Shown: positions 1 to 7,648 of the stretch, in pieces
How the letters are laid out: each line of letters starts with the position of its first letter
Position numbering within the stretch: the first letter of the stretch is position 1
Origin: Clostridia bacterium
Lineage (GTDB): Bacteria > Bacillota_A > Clostridia > Oscillospirales > CAG-272
Direction of reading: 5' to 3'
NCBI GenBank assembly: GCA_017626655.1
Contig: JAGAIH010000492.1
Span: forward strand, 1-15,187
DNA: 15,187 bases
Program-made: the position numbers and the translations under genes
The notes under the pieces: generated by a model
What the model saw: the letters and a program-made list of their open reading frames with translations, nothing else
Told to the model about the DNA's origin: nothing
Database searches by the model: none

Positions 1-1
1 C

Positions 2-802
2 GGTGAAAAGATCAAGACCCTGCGTAAGCAGAAGAACATTTCCCAGGAGGTGCTGGCCCAGTATCTGGGCGTGACCTTCCAGGCCGTCTCCAAGTGGGAG
101 AACGGCACCACCATGCCCGACGTGGCCACCATCCCCGCCATTGCCTCCTTTTTCGGTGTCTCCACCGACGAGCTGTTTGATTTCAACCTCTACGAGACCC
201 AAAAGCAGGTGGAGGCCATCGTAGACGAGCACAGCCGCTACTGGGATACCGATAAGTCCAAGGCAGAGCAGATCATCCGCGACGGACTGAAAAAGTACCC
301 CAGGAACGACATCCTGCTGAACTGTCTCATCGGTGTACTGGAATTGCCCGGGCGGAGCGATGAGGTGATCTCGGTGGCCAAGGCCCTCGTGGAAAGCACC
401 CGCTACGACGAGGTGCGCTTCGACGCCTACCGCATCATGGCAGAGGCCTACGCCGCCCAGGGAGACTTGTCCGCCGCCAAGGATGCCATCGAGCAGATCC
501 CCGAGATCTACTTCACAAAGCTGGAGGTAGCGGCCAGGCTCCTGACTGGCGAGGACGCCTACGAAGCCGCCCAGAAGCAGAAGAACATCTCCGCCGAGGA
601 CCTCATTGATATGCTCATCATTACGGGCAAGCACCTGCTGGCGCAAGGGGAGCGGGAGAAGGCTCTCTCCCAGCTCCGCATCGCCCAAAAGGTCATGGAC
701 GCCTTCGCGGAGGACTTCGTGGAGACCAAGTGGTTCAAGGCTACGGTGTACGAGTACACGGGGGAGCAGAGACAGGAGATCGAGCGCCTCCTCGCGCAAT
801 AA
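2..802 (+). CDS. XRE-family helix-turn-helix regulator with TPR-like C-terminal half (5' partial)
   Basis: The gene enters from the left edge in frame 2, so its start codon lies outside the window; a GTG at 50 is internal and would cut the DNA-binding domain. The first ~60 visible residues are an XRE/Cro-type HTH: KIKTLRKQKNISQEVLAQYL, then QAVSKWENG as the recognition helix and GVSTDELF at the domain end. The remaining ~200 residues are helical and rich in Ala, Glu and Leu, with TPR-like phrases such as AYAAQGDLSAAKDAIEQIPE; there is no membrane segment. By family knowledge this is a cytoplasmic DNA-binding regulator whose C-terminal half probably senses a protein or ligand; the target is not visible here. 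It ends before a short GC hairpin and is a separate unit from the next gene. The class is clear; the regulon is unknown. Confidence 0.85.
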   Translation, partial: GEKIKTLRKQKNISQEVLAQYLGVTFQAVSKWENGTTMPDVATIPAIASFFGVSTDELFDFNLYETQKQVEAIVDEHSRYWDTDKSKAEQIIRDGLKKYPRNDILLNCLIGVLELPGRSDEVISVAKALVESTRYDEVRFDAYRIMAEAYAAQGDLSAAKDAIEQIPEIYFTKLEVAARLLTGEDAYEAAQKQKNISAEDLIDMLIITGKHLLAQGEREKALSQLRIAQKVMDAFAEDFVETKWFKATVYEYTGEQRQEIERLLAQ

Positions 803-835
803 TTCCCCGCCCACATCCTCAACTAACCCCTTCCC

Positions 836-860
836 ACCCCGCCCCACGGCGGGGTCTTTC
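836..860 (+). terminator. Short intrinsic terminator after the XRE gene
   Basis: ACCCCGCC (836-843) and GGCGGGGT (848-855) form a perfect 8-bp stem with a CCAC loop. It is followed by a weak U-rich tail (CTTTCC). It lies 34 bp after the stop codon and just upstream of the next promoter. Confidence 0.6.
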
Positions 861-870
861 CATTTCCCTA

Positions 871-899
871 TTGACAGATCCCCCCATCCATGCTATAAT
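871..899 (+). promoter_or_regulatory. Consensus sigma-A promoter of the glutaminase-like gene
   Basis: TTGACA at 871-876, a 17-bp spacer, and TATAAT at 894-899 with an upstream TG (TGC-TATAAT), i.e. an extended -10. All twelve hexamer bases match consensus. Predicted transcription start is about 905, giving a leader of roughly 30 nt. Confidence 0.9.
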
Positions 900-937
900 A
901 ATCCTACCGAAAATCCACCGTGAAAGGAAGACATACC

Positions 938-2836
938 ATGAAGCTCCGCGCTCCCGCCTACCCCCTCATCAACGTTGACCCCTACTTCACGATCTGGTCC
1001 ATGGCCGACCGCCTCCACGACGTCCCCGTCAAGCATTGGACGGGCTCCGACAACACCCTCATCGGTATCTGCTCGGTGGACGGCGAGGAAAAGCTCTTCA
1101 TGGGCGTCTGCGACGGCCGCCCCAAGATGGAGCAGGTCTCGGTGGACGTCACCGCCCTGACCACGACCTACGTGTTCACCGACGGCAAGATCGACCTCAC
1201 TGTGCGCTTCACCACCCCCCTCCTCCCCGACGATCTCGCCCTCATGACCCGCCCCGTGGGCTACGTCGCCCTGTCCTACAAGTCGGCGGACGGCAAGGAG
1301 CACACCGTCACCGTCTCGGTCCTGGCCTCCGAGGAGTTCGTCATGGACAAGAAGGGCGACGACACCACCGAACGGGAGGTTCTCTCCGTAGCCGGAATGC
1401 CCACCGTCAGGATGGGCAAGACCAACCAGATGCCCTTGAACCGCTCGGGTGATAATCTGCGTATTGAATGGGGCTACCTCTACCTCACCGCTCCCAAGGG
1501 CGAGGTCCACCACTTCGTCTGCGATCAGGACAAAATGGCCTACATCATGGGCACCGTCCCCGTGAGCCCTGTGGGTGATTCCCTCATCCTCCTGGCCTAT
1601 GACGACTGCCGCTCCTCCATCCAGTACTTCAGCGAGACCCTTTCCTCGGTCTGGAACCAAAATGGAGAGACCATTGAGACCGCCATTGAGGCCGCGTACA
1701 ACGAATACGATTCCATCATAGCCCGCTGTGACACCTTCTCGGATAAGCTCTACTGTGACGCCGTCCGCGCGGGCGGTGTGCAGTACGCCGAAATGCTCTC
1801 CCTGGCCTACCGCCAGGCCATCTCCGCCCACAAGTGCGTGGTGGATACCGAGGGCAAGATCCTGTTCATCTCCAAGGAGTGCTTCTCCAACGGCTGTGCC
1901 GCCACGGTAGACGTCTCCTACCCCTCCATCCCCCTGTTCCTGCTCTATAACCCCGAGCTGGTCAAGGGCATGGCCCGCCCCATCTTCAAGTACGCCGAGA
2001 GCGAGGCCTGGCCCTTCGACTTCGCCCCCCACGACTGCGGTCAGTACCCCCTGGTCAACGGCCAGGTATACGGCAACAACGCCCTCCATATGCAGATGCC
2101 CGTGGAGGAGTGCGGTAATATGCTGGTCATGGTGGCTACCACCGCCATCGCCGAGGGGGATATCTCCTTTGCCGAGGCTCATTGGGACACCCTGTCGGAC
2201 TGGGTCAAGTACCTCTTACAGTACGGTGAGGACCCCGAGAACCAGCTCTGCACCGACGACTTCGCCGGTCACCTTGCCCACAACTGCAATCTCTCCATCA
2301 AGGCCATCATGGGTGTGGCCTGCTTCGGTCTCCTCCACCGCATGAAGGGAGGCGAGGCCGAGTACGAGCATTACGTCGCCGAGGCCCGCCGCATGGCCAA
2401 GTCCTGGGCCGACCGCGCCGCCAACGGAGACGGCTCCTACCGCCTGGCCTTCGACCGCCCCGGCACCTACTCCATGAAGTACAACGCCGTGTGGGATAAG
2501 CTCTTCGGCACGAATATTTTCCCCGCCGAGGTGCTGGAGAGCGAGGTACAGACCAACTTCACCCGCTTCAAGCCCTACGGTATGCCTCTGGACAACCGCG
2601 CCGACTACACCAAGTCCGACTGGCTGGTCTGGACCGCTACCCTGTTGCAAAGTGACGAAGACTTTGAGCGTTACGTCGCCCCCCTGTGGACCTCCTACCA
2701 CTTCACCCGCCACCGTGTCCCCATGACCGACTGGTACGACACCATTGGCGCGGATCACATCCACTTCCAGAACCGCACCGTCATCGGCGGCCTGTTCATC
2801 AAGCTCCTGGAGTGGTCGGGGAAGATGAAGGTTTGA
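938..2836 (+). CDS. Glutaminase A-like protein (DUF4965/DUF1793 family), no signal peptide
   Basis: A 632-residue protein. The ATG at 938 follows GAAAGGAAG at a good distance; an in-frame GTG at 920 lies too close to the promoter. The N-terminus (PAYPLINVDPYFTIWSMAD, then KHWTG) is the signature of the glutaminase A/DUF4964-DUF5127 beta domain. It is followed by a helical DUF4965/DUF1793-like half with FAPHDCGQYP (~362-371), MPVEECGNML (~387-396), FPAEVLESEVQ and YGMPLDNRADYTKSDW. Family members include fungal secreted glutaminases (L-glutamine to L-glutamate plus ammonia), but most bacterial members are uncharacterised, so the substrate is inferred. Unlike secreted relatives it has no signal peptide and probably acts in the cytoplasm. 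It is monocistronic, with its own consensus promoter and strong terminator. Family call is firm; glutaminase activity is moderate. Confidence 0.82.
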   Translation: MKLRAPAYPLINVDPYFTIWSMADRLHDVPVKHWTGSDNTLIGICSVDGEEKLFMGVCDGRPKMEQVSVDVTALTTTYVFTDGKIDLTVRFTTPLLPDDLALMTRPVGYVALSYKSADGKEHTVTVSVLASEEFVMDKKGDDTTEREVLSVAGMPTVRMGKTNQMPLNRSGDNLRIEWGYLYLTAPKGEVHHFVCDQDKMAYIMGTVPVSPVGDSLILLAYDDCRSSIQYFSETLSSVWNQNGETIETAIEAAYNEYDSIIARCDTFSDKLYCDAVRAGGVQYAEMLSLAYRQAISAHKCVVDTEGKILFISKECFSNGCAATVDVSYPSIPLFLLYNPELVKGMARPIFKYAESEAWPFDFAPHDCGQYPLVNGQVYGNNALHMQMPVEECGNMLVMVATTAIAEGDISFAEAHWDTLSDWVKYLLQYGEDPENQLCTDDFAGHLAHNCNLSIKAIMGVACFGLLHRMKGGEAEYEHYVAEARRMAKSWADRAANGDGSYRLAFDRPGTYSMKYNAVWDKLFGTNIFPAEVLESEVQTNFTRFKPYGMPLDNRADYTKSDWLVWTATLLQSDEDFERYVAPLWTSYHFTRHRVPMTDWYDTIGADHIHFQNRTVIGGLFIKLLEWSGKMKV

Positions 2837-2857
2837 TATTTTCCACCGTATATGGCG

Positions 2858-2892
2858 ACACCGCCTCCTTTTCTGAGGCGGTGTTGTTTTTT
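2858..2892 (+). terminator. Strong intrinsic terminator after the glutaminase-like gene
   Basis: ACACCGCCTC (2858-2867) pairs perfectly with GAGGCGGTGT (2875-2884) across a 7-nt loop. TGTTTTTT follows. It lies 21 bp after the stop codon. Confidence 0.93.
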
Positions 2893-2943
2893 GGCAAATT
2901 GCAGTTTACAGGTTTGTTTGAAACCAACAAACAAATTGAATTC

Positions 2944-3036
2944 GTAGGGACCGCCGTCCGCGACAACCCGCAAATAACATATACCCGGCAACAAACTTCG
3001 GCGGGGAGGTAGCGGACCGTCGACGCCGGTCCCTAC
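2944..3036. repeat. 93-bp palindromic intergenic repeat with GTAGGGACCG ends
   Basis: The element begins GTAGGGACCGCCGTC and ends GACGCCGGTCCCTAC; the two ends are inverted copies with one mismatch over 15 bp. The interior carries further GC-rich partial repeats (GTCCGCGAC near the left, GCGGACCGTCGAC near the right) but no ORF. It lies in the 389-bp gap between the glutaminase-like gene and the first lipoprotein. The termini resemble those of the repeat at 10708-10780 (GTAGGGGCG). It is likely a dispersed MITE/REP-like element; the mobility mechanism is unknown. Confidence 0.7.
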
Positions 3037-3154
3037 AATGGATACTCCAAAAGGCCTTGCCAAACCAAACGGAACCCACCCCCTTGGACACGATTCATAC
3101 ACAAAAAATTTCGCGTCCATTCACGGTTGCCCCCCTCTTTTTTGCCGAATCCCC

Positions 3155-3183
3155 TTGCAAAACCGAAGGAACCGTGTTATAAT
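3155..3183 (+). promoter_or_regulatory. Promoter of the first lipoprotein gene
   Basis: TTGCAA at 3155-3160, a 17-bp spacer, and TATAAT at 3178-3183. The predicted transcription start is near 3190. The Shine-Dalgarno AAAAGGAGA lies just before the ATG at 3226. Confidence 0.85.
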
Positions 3184-3225
3184 ATAGGTTGTGTTCAAAA
3201 CCCACCACCCAAAAGGAGAAACTCC

Positions 3226-4512
3226 ATGAAAAGATTCCATAGATGGACAGCCCTGGCCCTGGCGGGACTGCTGGGTGCTTCCCTGCTCCTCGCCTCCTGC
3301 CAAAAGGACGTTCCGTGGGACGAGGAAACGCCCCCCGCCGATTCGGGCAGCGAGTCCGCCTCCGACACTACCCCCGAAAACGAGACCGCCTACAAGGTCA
3401 CGGTCCAAAACCACGACGGCACCCCTGCCCAGGATATCATCGTCAAGATCCGAAAGAACGGCGAGGACGTGTCCTTCAAGGTAGTCGGCCCCACGGGCTT
3501 TGCCACCTTCAAGCTCCCCGAGGACAGCTACACCGTCCTCATCGAGTCCCCCTCGGGCAAGGCGCTCCACTACGACGAGGCCGCCGCCACCCTGTCCCCC
3601 GAGGCCCCCGAGATCACCCTCACGATCTTCGAGGCCGCCGTCTCCACCCAGCCTCTGAACGCCCCCTCCAAGAAGGGCGGCGACTACGCCCGCTTCGACG
3701 CCGCCGCCGTGGGCGAGGGCTTGACCTATATCCCCTACAACAGCGGCGACTACACCTACGTCGTCTTCACCCCCACCCGCCCCGGTGTCTACGAGTTCAC
3801 CTATGAGGCCGAAGAGGAGGTAGCCCTCACCTACCACGGCGCCCCCATCAACGTCTTTGACAGCCCTATCATGGAGACCGTGGAGGGCAAGGTCACCTTC
3901 GACATCCCCGCAGGCAGCGTGGGCACCACCCCCGACACCACCGCCCAGTACGTCTTCCGCCTGGAGGGCAGCGGCGACGGCTGTATGTTCAAGGCCACCC
4001 GCACGGGCGATATCCCCAAGTCCCCCTACGACGAGCCCTGGACCGTTCCCATGCCCACCGCCGATGACCTCAAGCCCTACGAGGGCGTCACCGACGGCAC
4101 CCTGACCGATCTGGACGTCACCGATCCCGCCCTGACCGTGGTCAAGGGAGAGGACGGCTACTACCACCTGGAGAGCGCCGACGGCCCCGTGGTCTTCATC
4201 CGCCTGTCCTCCGCCAACCCCTACATGGCCGACTTCAAGACCATCTGCGACTCCACCCGCATCTGTGCCTACGTCTACAACGAGGATGGCAGCTTCGACA
4301 AGCGGATCAGCTACAACGAGATGATCCTGGAGTACCTCACCGTTGCCAACGAGGACGGCGTGGTCCCCCTGAACGACCAGCTGGCCGACATGGTCAAGAC
4401 CGCCGGCGGCTACATGGGTTGGTGGAACTTCTCCGACGACCTGGACATCTTCGGCGACAAGATCGTCGACCCCGCCATCGCCTGGCTCTTCCCCTGCGCG
4501 GTGTATCAGTAA
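3226..4512 (+). CDS. Lipoprotein with prealbumin/Cna-B-like domain
   Basis: A 428-residue predicted lipoprotein. The ATG at 3226 is preceded by AAAAGGAG at ideal spacing. A basic N-region (MKRFHRW) and hydrophobic core lead to a lipobox LLASC, with Cys25 as the lipidation site. An acidic, Ser/Pro/Thr-rich linker (~26-50) follows. Then comes a beta-rich domain (~53-130; YKVTVQNHDGTPAQDIIVKI, GPTGFATFKLPEDSYTVLIE) resembling Cna-B/prealbumin-like folds, a second beta-sandwich-like stretch (~150-270), and a C-terminal region rich in aromatic and acidic residues that I do not recognise. It probably sits on the outer face of the membrane. The first domain is clearly related to the body of the downstream lipoprotein, suggesting duplication. 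No catalytic motif is visible; function is unknown. Confidence 0.8.
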   Translation: MKRFHRWTALALAGLLGASLLLASCQKDVPWDEETPPADSGSESASDTTPENETAYKVTVQNHDGTPAQDIIVKIRKNGEDVSFKVVGPTGFATFKLPEDSYTVLIESPSGKALHYDEAAATLSPEAPEITLTIFEAAVSTQPLNAPSKKGGDYARFDAAAVGEGLTYIPYNSGDYTYVVFTPTRPGVYEFTYEAEEEVALTYHGAPINVFDSPIMETVEGKVTFDIPAGSVGTTPDTTAQYVFRLEGSGDGCMFKATRTGDIPKSPYDEPWTVPMPTADDLKPYEGVTDGTLTDLDVTDPALTVVKGEDGYYHLESADGPVVFIRLSSANPYMADFKTICDSTRICAYVYNEDGSFDKRISYNEMILEYLTVANEDGVVPLNDQLADMVKTAGGYMGWWNFSDDLDIFGDKIVDPAIAWLFPCAVYQ

Positions 4513-4519
4513 GAGAACG

Positions 4520-4594
4520 TTGGGGCTCTGCCCCAAACCCCGCAAGGGCTCTGCCCTTGACCCGCGTAAGACCCTTTTGCAAAAGGGTCTTACG
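4520..4594. repeat. Three-hairpin dispersed repeat between the two lipoprotein genes
   Basis: Three hairpins stand in a row: TTGGGGC-TCT-GCCCCAA (4520-4536), AAGGGC-TCT-GCCCTT (4544-4558), and a perfect 30-bp palindrome (4565-4594) with half CGTAAGACCCTTTTG. There is no T-tract, so it is not a classical terminator. The wording 'GGGGCTCTGCCCCAAACCCCG...GGGCTCTGCCCTTGACCC' is, from memory, common in intergenic DNA of many bacteria and especially Clostridia. It may stabilise or process the upstream mRNA 3' end. Confidence 0.7.
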
Positions 4595-4648
4595 AATCCC
4601 CAAAACCTTTAAAACAAATACACAAGAGATATACAAGGAGATACCACC

Positions 4649-5110
4649 ATGAAAAAGCTTGCCCTGATCCTGGCTCTGCTCATGAGCCTGTCCTGCCTGC
4701 TGATAGCCTGCGACACCCCCGCTCCCGACACCGACACCACCGTCGCCGAGACCGACGCCCCCACCGAGGCTCCTACCGAGGCTCCCACCGAGGCACCTAC
4801 CGAGACTCCCACCGAGGCGCCTACCGAGGCCCCCACCGAGGCTCCCTCCACCAAGGTCACCTACACCGTCACCGTCAAGGATCAGAACGGCAACCCCGTT
4901 GAGGGTGCCGCTGTTCAGATGTGCGACGACAAGGGCTGCAAGATGCCCGCCGCCACCAATGCCGAGGGCGTGGTCACCTTCACCTACGATCCCAGCAACT
5001 ACCACGTCACCATCGTGGAGTGCCCCGCCGGCTACACCGCTGATCCCGAGCAGGCCTTCTACTTCGAGGGCGAGGCTACCGAGCTGACCGTGGAGATCAC
5101 CAAGGATTGA
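4649..5110 (+). CDS. Small lipoprotein with (PTEA)n linker and Cna-B-like domain
   Basis: A 153-residue predicted lipoprotein; the ATG at 4649 follows AAGGAG by 8 nt. The signal segment ends in LIAC, with Cys21 as the lipidation site. A short Asp/Thr-rich stretch leads to seven four-residue repeats PTE(A/T) at residues 38-65, a typical extended wall-spanning linker. Residues ~70-153 form one beta domain (YTVTVKDQNGNPVEGAAVQM, AEGVVTFTYDPSNYHVTIVE) like Cna-B/prealbumin-like modules. The domain aligns by eye with residues ~53-130 of the lipoprotein upstream, so the two are tandem paralogues. Three cysteines (two in MCDDKGCK, one in VECP) might form a disulfide. No clear promoter is seen in the 136-bp gap, so it may be co-transcribed with the gene before it. 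Function is unknown; surface exposure is likely. Confidence 0.82.
   Translation: MKKLALILALLMSLSCLLIACDTPAPDTDTTVAETDAPTEAPTEAPTEAPTETPTEAPTEAPTEAPSTKVTYTVTVKDQNGNPVEGAAVQMCDDKGCKMPAATNAEGVVTFTYDPSNYHVTIVECPAGYTADPEQAFYFEGEATELTVEITKD
4760..4843 (+). repeat. In-frame 12-bp tandem repeat encoding PTEA
   Basis: Seven tandem 12-bp units (consensus CCYACCGAGGCN) encode PTEA, with one unit reading PTET. Copies differ mostly at third positions. Such arrays can change copy number by slippage in whole units, altering linker length without breaking the frame. Confidence 0.9.
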
Positions 5111-5128
5111 TCCCTTCATACCAAAAAG

Positions 5129-5168
5129 AATCCCTTCAAGACCGATCTGATCTTGAAGGGATTTTCTT
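5129..5168. terminator. Bidirectional intrinsic terminator between convergent genes
   Basis: AATCCCTTCAAGA (5129-5141) pairs perfectly with TCTTGAAGGGATT (5151-5163). On the plus strand TTCTTT follows. On the minus strand the tail reads CTTTTTGG. It serves both the lipoprotein and the convergent redox gene. Confidence 0.92.
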
Positions 5169-5181
5169 TATTCAGCAAGAC

Positions 5182-6741
5182 TTATTTTCCCAAAGCCTCC
5201 TCCACGGCGGCCACCAGCTCGTCATGAGTCAGCGACCCGCGGCGGGTGAAGGTGATGACGCCCTCGGCATCCACGATGATGGTCATGGGGAAGTCTCCCT
5301 CACCGCCCAGGGCGGTGTAGTAGGCGCCGTTGACCCCATCGTCGGGATCCTGGGCGAAGAGGATGGAGGTCTCGGGATAGTTCTTGGCGATCCACTCGGC
5401 GGCGGTGGGGGCCTTGTAGTTGGAGTGGACGGCCACCACGGTCACGGTGTCGGCGTATTCCCTCGCCACCTCCTCAAAGTGAGGCAGCTCAGCGATGCAG
5501 GGACCGCACCAGGTGCCCCAGAAGTTGATGACGGTGACCTTGCCGCGGTTTTGATCCACCGCGAAGGACTCCCCGCCCGTGTAGAGGGACAGCTCGGTGC
5601 TGACGCAGAGGGTGCCCACCTCGTTGCCTCTGGGAGGCAGAGGCTCGCCCGTCTCGCCCTCGGGAGAGGTGGTGATATCCCCGCTCTCGGTCGTGTCCTC
5701 GGAGGGAGTCTTGTCCCGCCCGTCTACGAAATTGTAGTAGTACAGCGCCCCGCCCAGCACGGCCAGAGCCAGCGCCCACGCCACACAGCGGGCAATGCGG
5801 GTGCGCTTTTTCGCCTTCTCCTGCTCGACCGCAAGCTCGGGCTGCTTGGTAGCGATCTCACCGCCGATAGCCTGGGGCGGCAACAGGATCTTGGGTCCCT
5901 TCCATCTGATGGCGTTCGTGGGACAGACCTCGATGCACTCACCGCACTGGATGCACTCGTGATCCCCCACGCGGCGGATATCCATCTTGCACTTGCCCAC
6001 GCAGAGCCCGCAATCGGTGCAAGCGTCCTTATCCAGCTTGACTCCCACCAGGGAGATCTTATTGAACAGGCCGTAGATGGCCCCCAGCGGGCAGAAGAAG
6101 CGGCAGAAGAAGCGGTAGATGAAGACACAGCCCACAAGGAAGATCACCATGAGCAAAAACTTCCAGGTGAACAGCGGCCCCAGCATCCCCAGCATATTCT
6201 CGTTCTCGGGGTTGGAGAGGAGTCCCACCGCGCCTTCCAGGGTGCCGGCGGGGCAGATGTACTTGCAGAATCCCGGCAGGGGGAACTCGTAGCCCGCGTA
6301 GACCAGGGGGAAGATGATGGCGAAGAAGACCAGGATGACGTACTTGAAGTAGGACAGCACCCGCGTGACACGGTTCTTCCCGATCTTGGGGGTCTTGATC
6401 TTGTGGAGCAGATCCTGGATCAGCCCGAAGGGGCAGAGGAACCCGCAAATCCAGCGGCCAAAGAGCAGACCGTAGAGCAGGATGATGCCCACCACGTAGT
6501 AGGGCGCGGTCTTGCCGCTGTCCGACAGGGCATTTTGGAGGGCGCCCATGGGGCAGGCACCCGAGGCGCCGGGGCAGGAGTAGCAGTTCAGACCGGGGGT
6601 GCAGATGTTCTTGACGGGGCCTTGATAGATGCGCCCATTCACAAAGCCCTTGAGATTGGCGTTGAACAGGAGAGCGGCGTAGAGCTGGATCAGTCTCCGC
6701 TTGGTCGGCTTGTGGGTATCCCACCATTGCTTCAGCTTCAT
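5182..6741 (-). CDS. NapH-like membrane polyferredoxin fused to a TlpA-like thioredoxin domain
   Basis: A 519-residue protein; SD GGAGG lies close upstream of the ATG at 6741 and overlaps the stop of the preceding gene. Residues 1-230 form a NapH/MauN-type membrane module with hydrophobic segments near 81-96, 131-150 and 194-209 and paired CxxxCP motifs (C99/C103, C159/C163, C213/C217), plus an N-terminal Cys cluster (C47, C53, C56, C63). Two ferredoxin motifs follow (C241, C244, C247, C251; C263, C266, C269, C273). A positive patch (KAKKRTR) precedes another helix (~317-337), then a linker and a TlpA/AhpC-like thioredoxin domain (~380-519) with FWGTWCGPC (C412, C415) and a cis-proline candidate P485. 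By the positive-inside rule the thioredoxin is outside. I infer cytoplasmic electrons passing through Fe-S clusters to an external thiol reductase; the direction and substrate are not shown. Confidence 0.85.
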   Translation of the reverse strand: MKLKQWWDTHKPTKRRLIQLYAALLFNANLKGFVNGRIYQGPVKNICTPGLNCYSCPGASGACPMGALQNALSDSGKTAPYYVVGIILLYGLLFGRWICGFLCPFGLIQDLLHKIKTPKIGKNRVTRVLSYFKYVILVFFAIIFPLVYAGYEFPLPGFCKYICPAGTLEGAVGLLSNPENENMLGMLGPLFTWKFLLMVIFLVGCVFIYRFFCRFFCPLGAIYGLFNKISLVGVKLDKDACTDCGLCVGKCKMDIRRVGDHECIQCGECIEVCPTNAIRWKGPKILLPPQAIGGEIATKQPELAVEQEKAKKRTRIARCVAWALALAVLGGALYYYNFVDGRDKTPSEDTTESGDITTSPEGETGEPLPPRGNEVGTLCVSTELSLYTGGESFAVDQNRGKVTVINFWGTWCGPCIAELPHFEEVAREYADTVTVVAVHSNYKAPTAAEWIAKNYPETSILFAQDPDDGVNGAYYTALGGEGDFPMTIIVDAEGVITFTRRGSLTHDELVAAVEEALGK

Positions 6742-6753
6742 GATGACACCTCC

Positions 6754-7554
6754 TTAGCCCAGACCGATACACTCGGTGCAGATGCGGATGGCCTTGCCCA
6801 GCACGTCCGCCATGCCGCCGTTGCACACGCCCAGCACGATAAAGACGATACCAACCACCAGGATCGCCCCCCGCACGCCCCACACGAAGCGGGGATCGGA
6901 GGCCCAATTCTTCTTGTCGGACTTACCGTTTTTCGGGGCAGGCGCACCGCCCTTCACCGCCGCCAAAGCGGCCTTGACCGTTGCGGTCTCGCGGGCTACC
7001 GAGGCGTGACGGAGGAGCCGCTCCCCCGTGAGAAGTCCCAGGGACACCGCGGCGCAGGGCAGGATGAACAACGCGGCGGTCTTGATATCGGTGTTCAGAT
7101 TCTCAATGGAAAAGTGGGCGGGGTTCACGCACCACATCAGCGCGGGAACCAGGGTGATCCCCGCCAGCACCCACAGAATGACCGTGACCGCGCGGCGCCA
7201 TTTCCGCTCCCTGCGGATGGATTCCGCCACCGCCCCGTCGCAGTTATTCAGATCCAGCCGCGCCGCCAGCTTGGAGAGGGCGGCCTCGGGGTCCCGACGG
7301 GACTTGACCTTCCCACCGTCCACAGGCAGGGCCAGCGAGAGGATAGCGCCGCCGATCACCCCCGCGATGCAGATGTACGTAGGGATGGCGATACGGGAAA
7401 AGTGGGCGGAGATGCTCTCTCGGGTGAAGGGAGAGGCCCCGCTTTGGTAGATGGAGATACAGGAGAGGGCAAAGCAGACACCCACGGCCAGGATCAAGAC
7501 CGACAAAAGGATCCCGTATATGAGGTGGATGCGCCCCTTGGTTTCGTTTGACAT
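6754..7554 (-). CDS. Five-helix membrane protein with C-terminal CxxC motif
   Basis: A 266-residue membrane protein starting at the ATG at 7554 (GGAAAGG 5 nt upstream). An in-frame ATG at 7572, also behind GAAAGG, is an equally possible start adding six residues. Hydrophobic helices lie near 10-36, 54-76, 122-143, 158-177 and 226-246; a charged, Ala-rich loop (~180-225) precedes the last. The C-terminus GGMADVLGKAIRICTECIGLG-like ending, with C259 and C262, resembles the small CD1871A-type CxxC membrane proteins of Clostridia (from memory). It ends 12 bp before the polyferredoxin-thioredoxin gene, whose SD contains this gene's TAA, so the two are translationally linked. The CxxC may act as a membrane dithiol partner of that protein. 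No enzymatic domain is recognised. Confidence 0.72.
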   Translation of the reverse strand: MSNETKGRIHLIYGILLSVLILAVGVCFALSCISIYQSGASPFTRESISAHFSRIAIPTYICIAGVIGGAILSLALPVDGGKVKSRRDPEAALSKLAARLDLNNCDGAVAESIRRERKWRRAVTVILWVLAGITLVPALMWCVNPAHFSIENLNTDIKTAALFILPCAAVSLGLLTGERLLRHASVARETATVKAALAAVKGGAPAPKNGKSDKKNWASDPRFVWGVRGAILVVGIVFIVLGVCNGGMADVLGKAIRICTECIGLG

Positions 7555-7648
7555 AACAACCTTTCCGCGCATGAGCGCGCCTTTCTGTTTTAGTCCGTGT
7601 ATGGGCGTATAGAATGGGGTAAATTGGGGGGTTACATGGGTGTGACCC

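Noticed and set aside
2916..2937. Small hairpin GTTTGTT/AACAAAC downstream of the glutaminase-like terminator
   Set aside because: AT-rich 7-bp stem with no T-run and no positional role; it may be chance.
3121..4545. Long minus-strand open frame opposite the first lipoprotein
   Set aside because: Its composition is a Gly/Val/Leu-rich shadow of a GC-rich gene. The plus-strand frame has a promoter, SD, lipobox and recognisable domain; this one has none.
5107..7551. 814-codon plus-strand open frame opposite the redox genes
   Set aside because: Low-complexity Gly/Asp/His-rich translation with no domain. The minus strand carries unmistakable ferredoxin and thioredoxin motifs.
7573..7648. Possible terminator or promoter in the gap between the threonine aldolase and the CxxC protein gene
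   Set aside because: Only a weak wobble stem (GGGTTAC/GTGACCC) on the plus strand and no acceptable -35/-10 pair on the minus strand.
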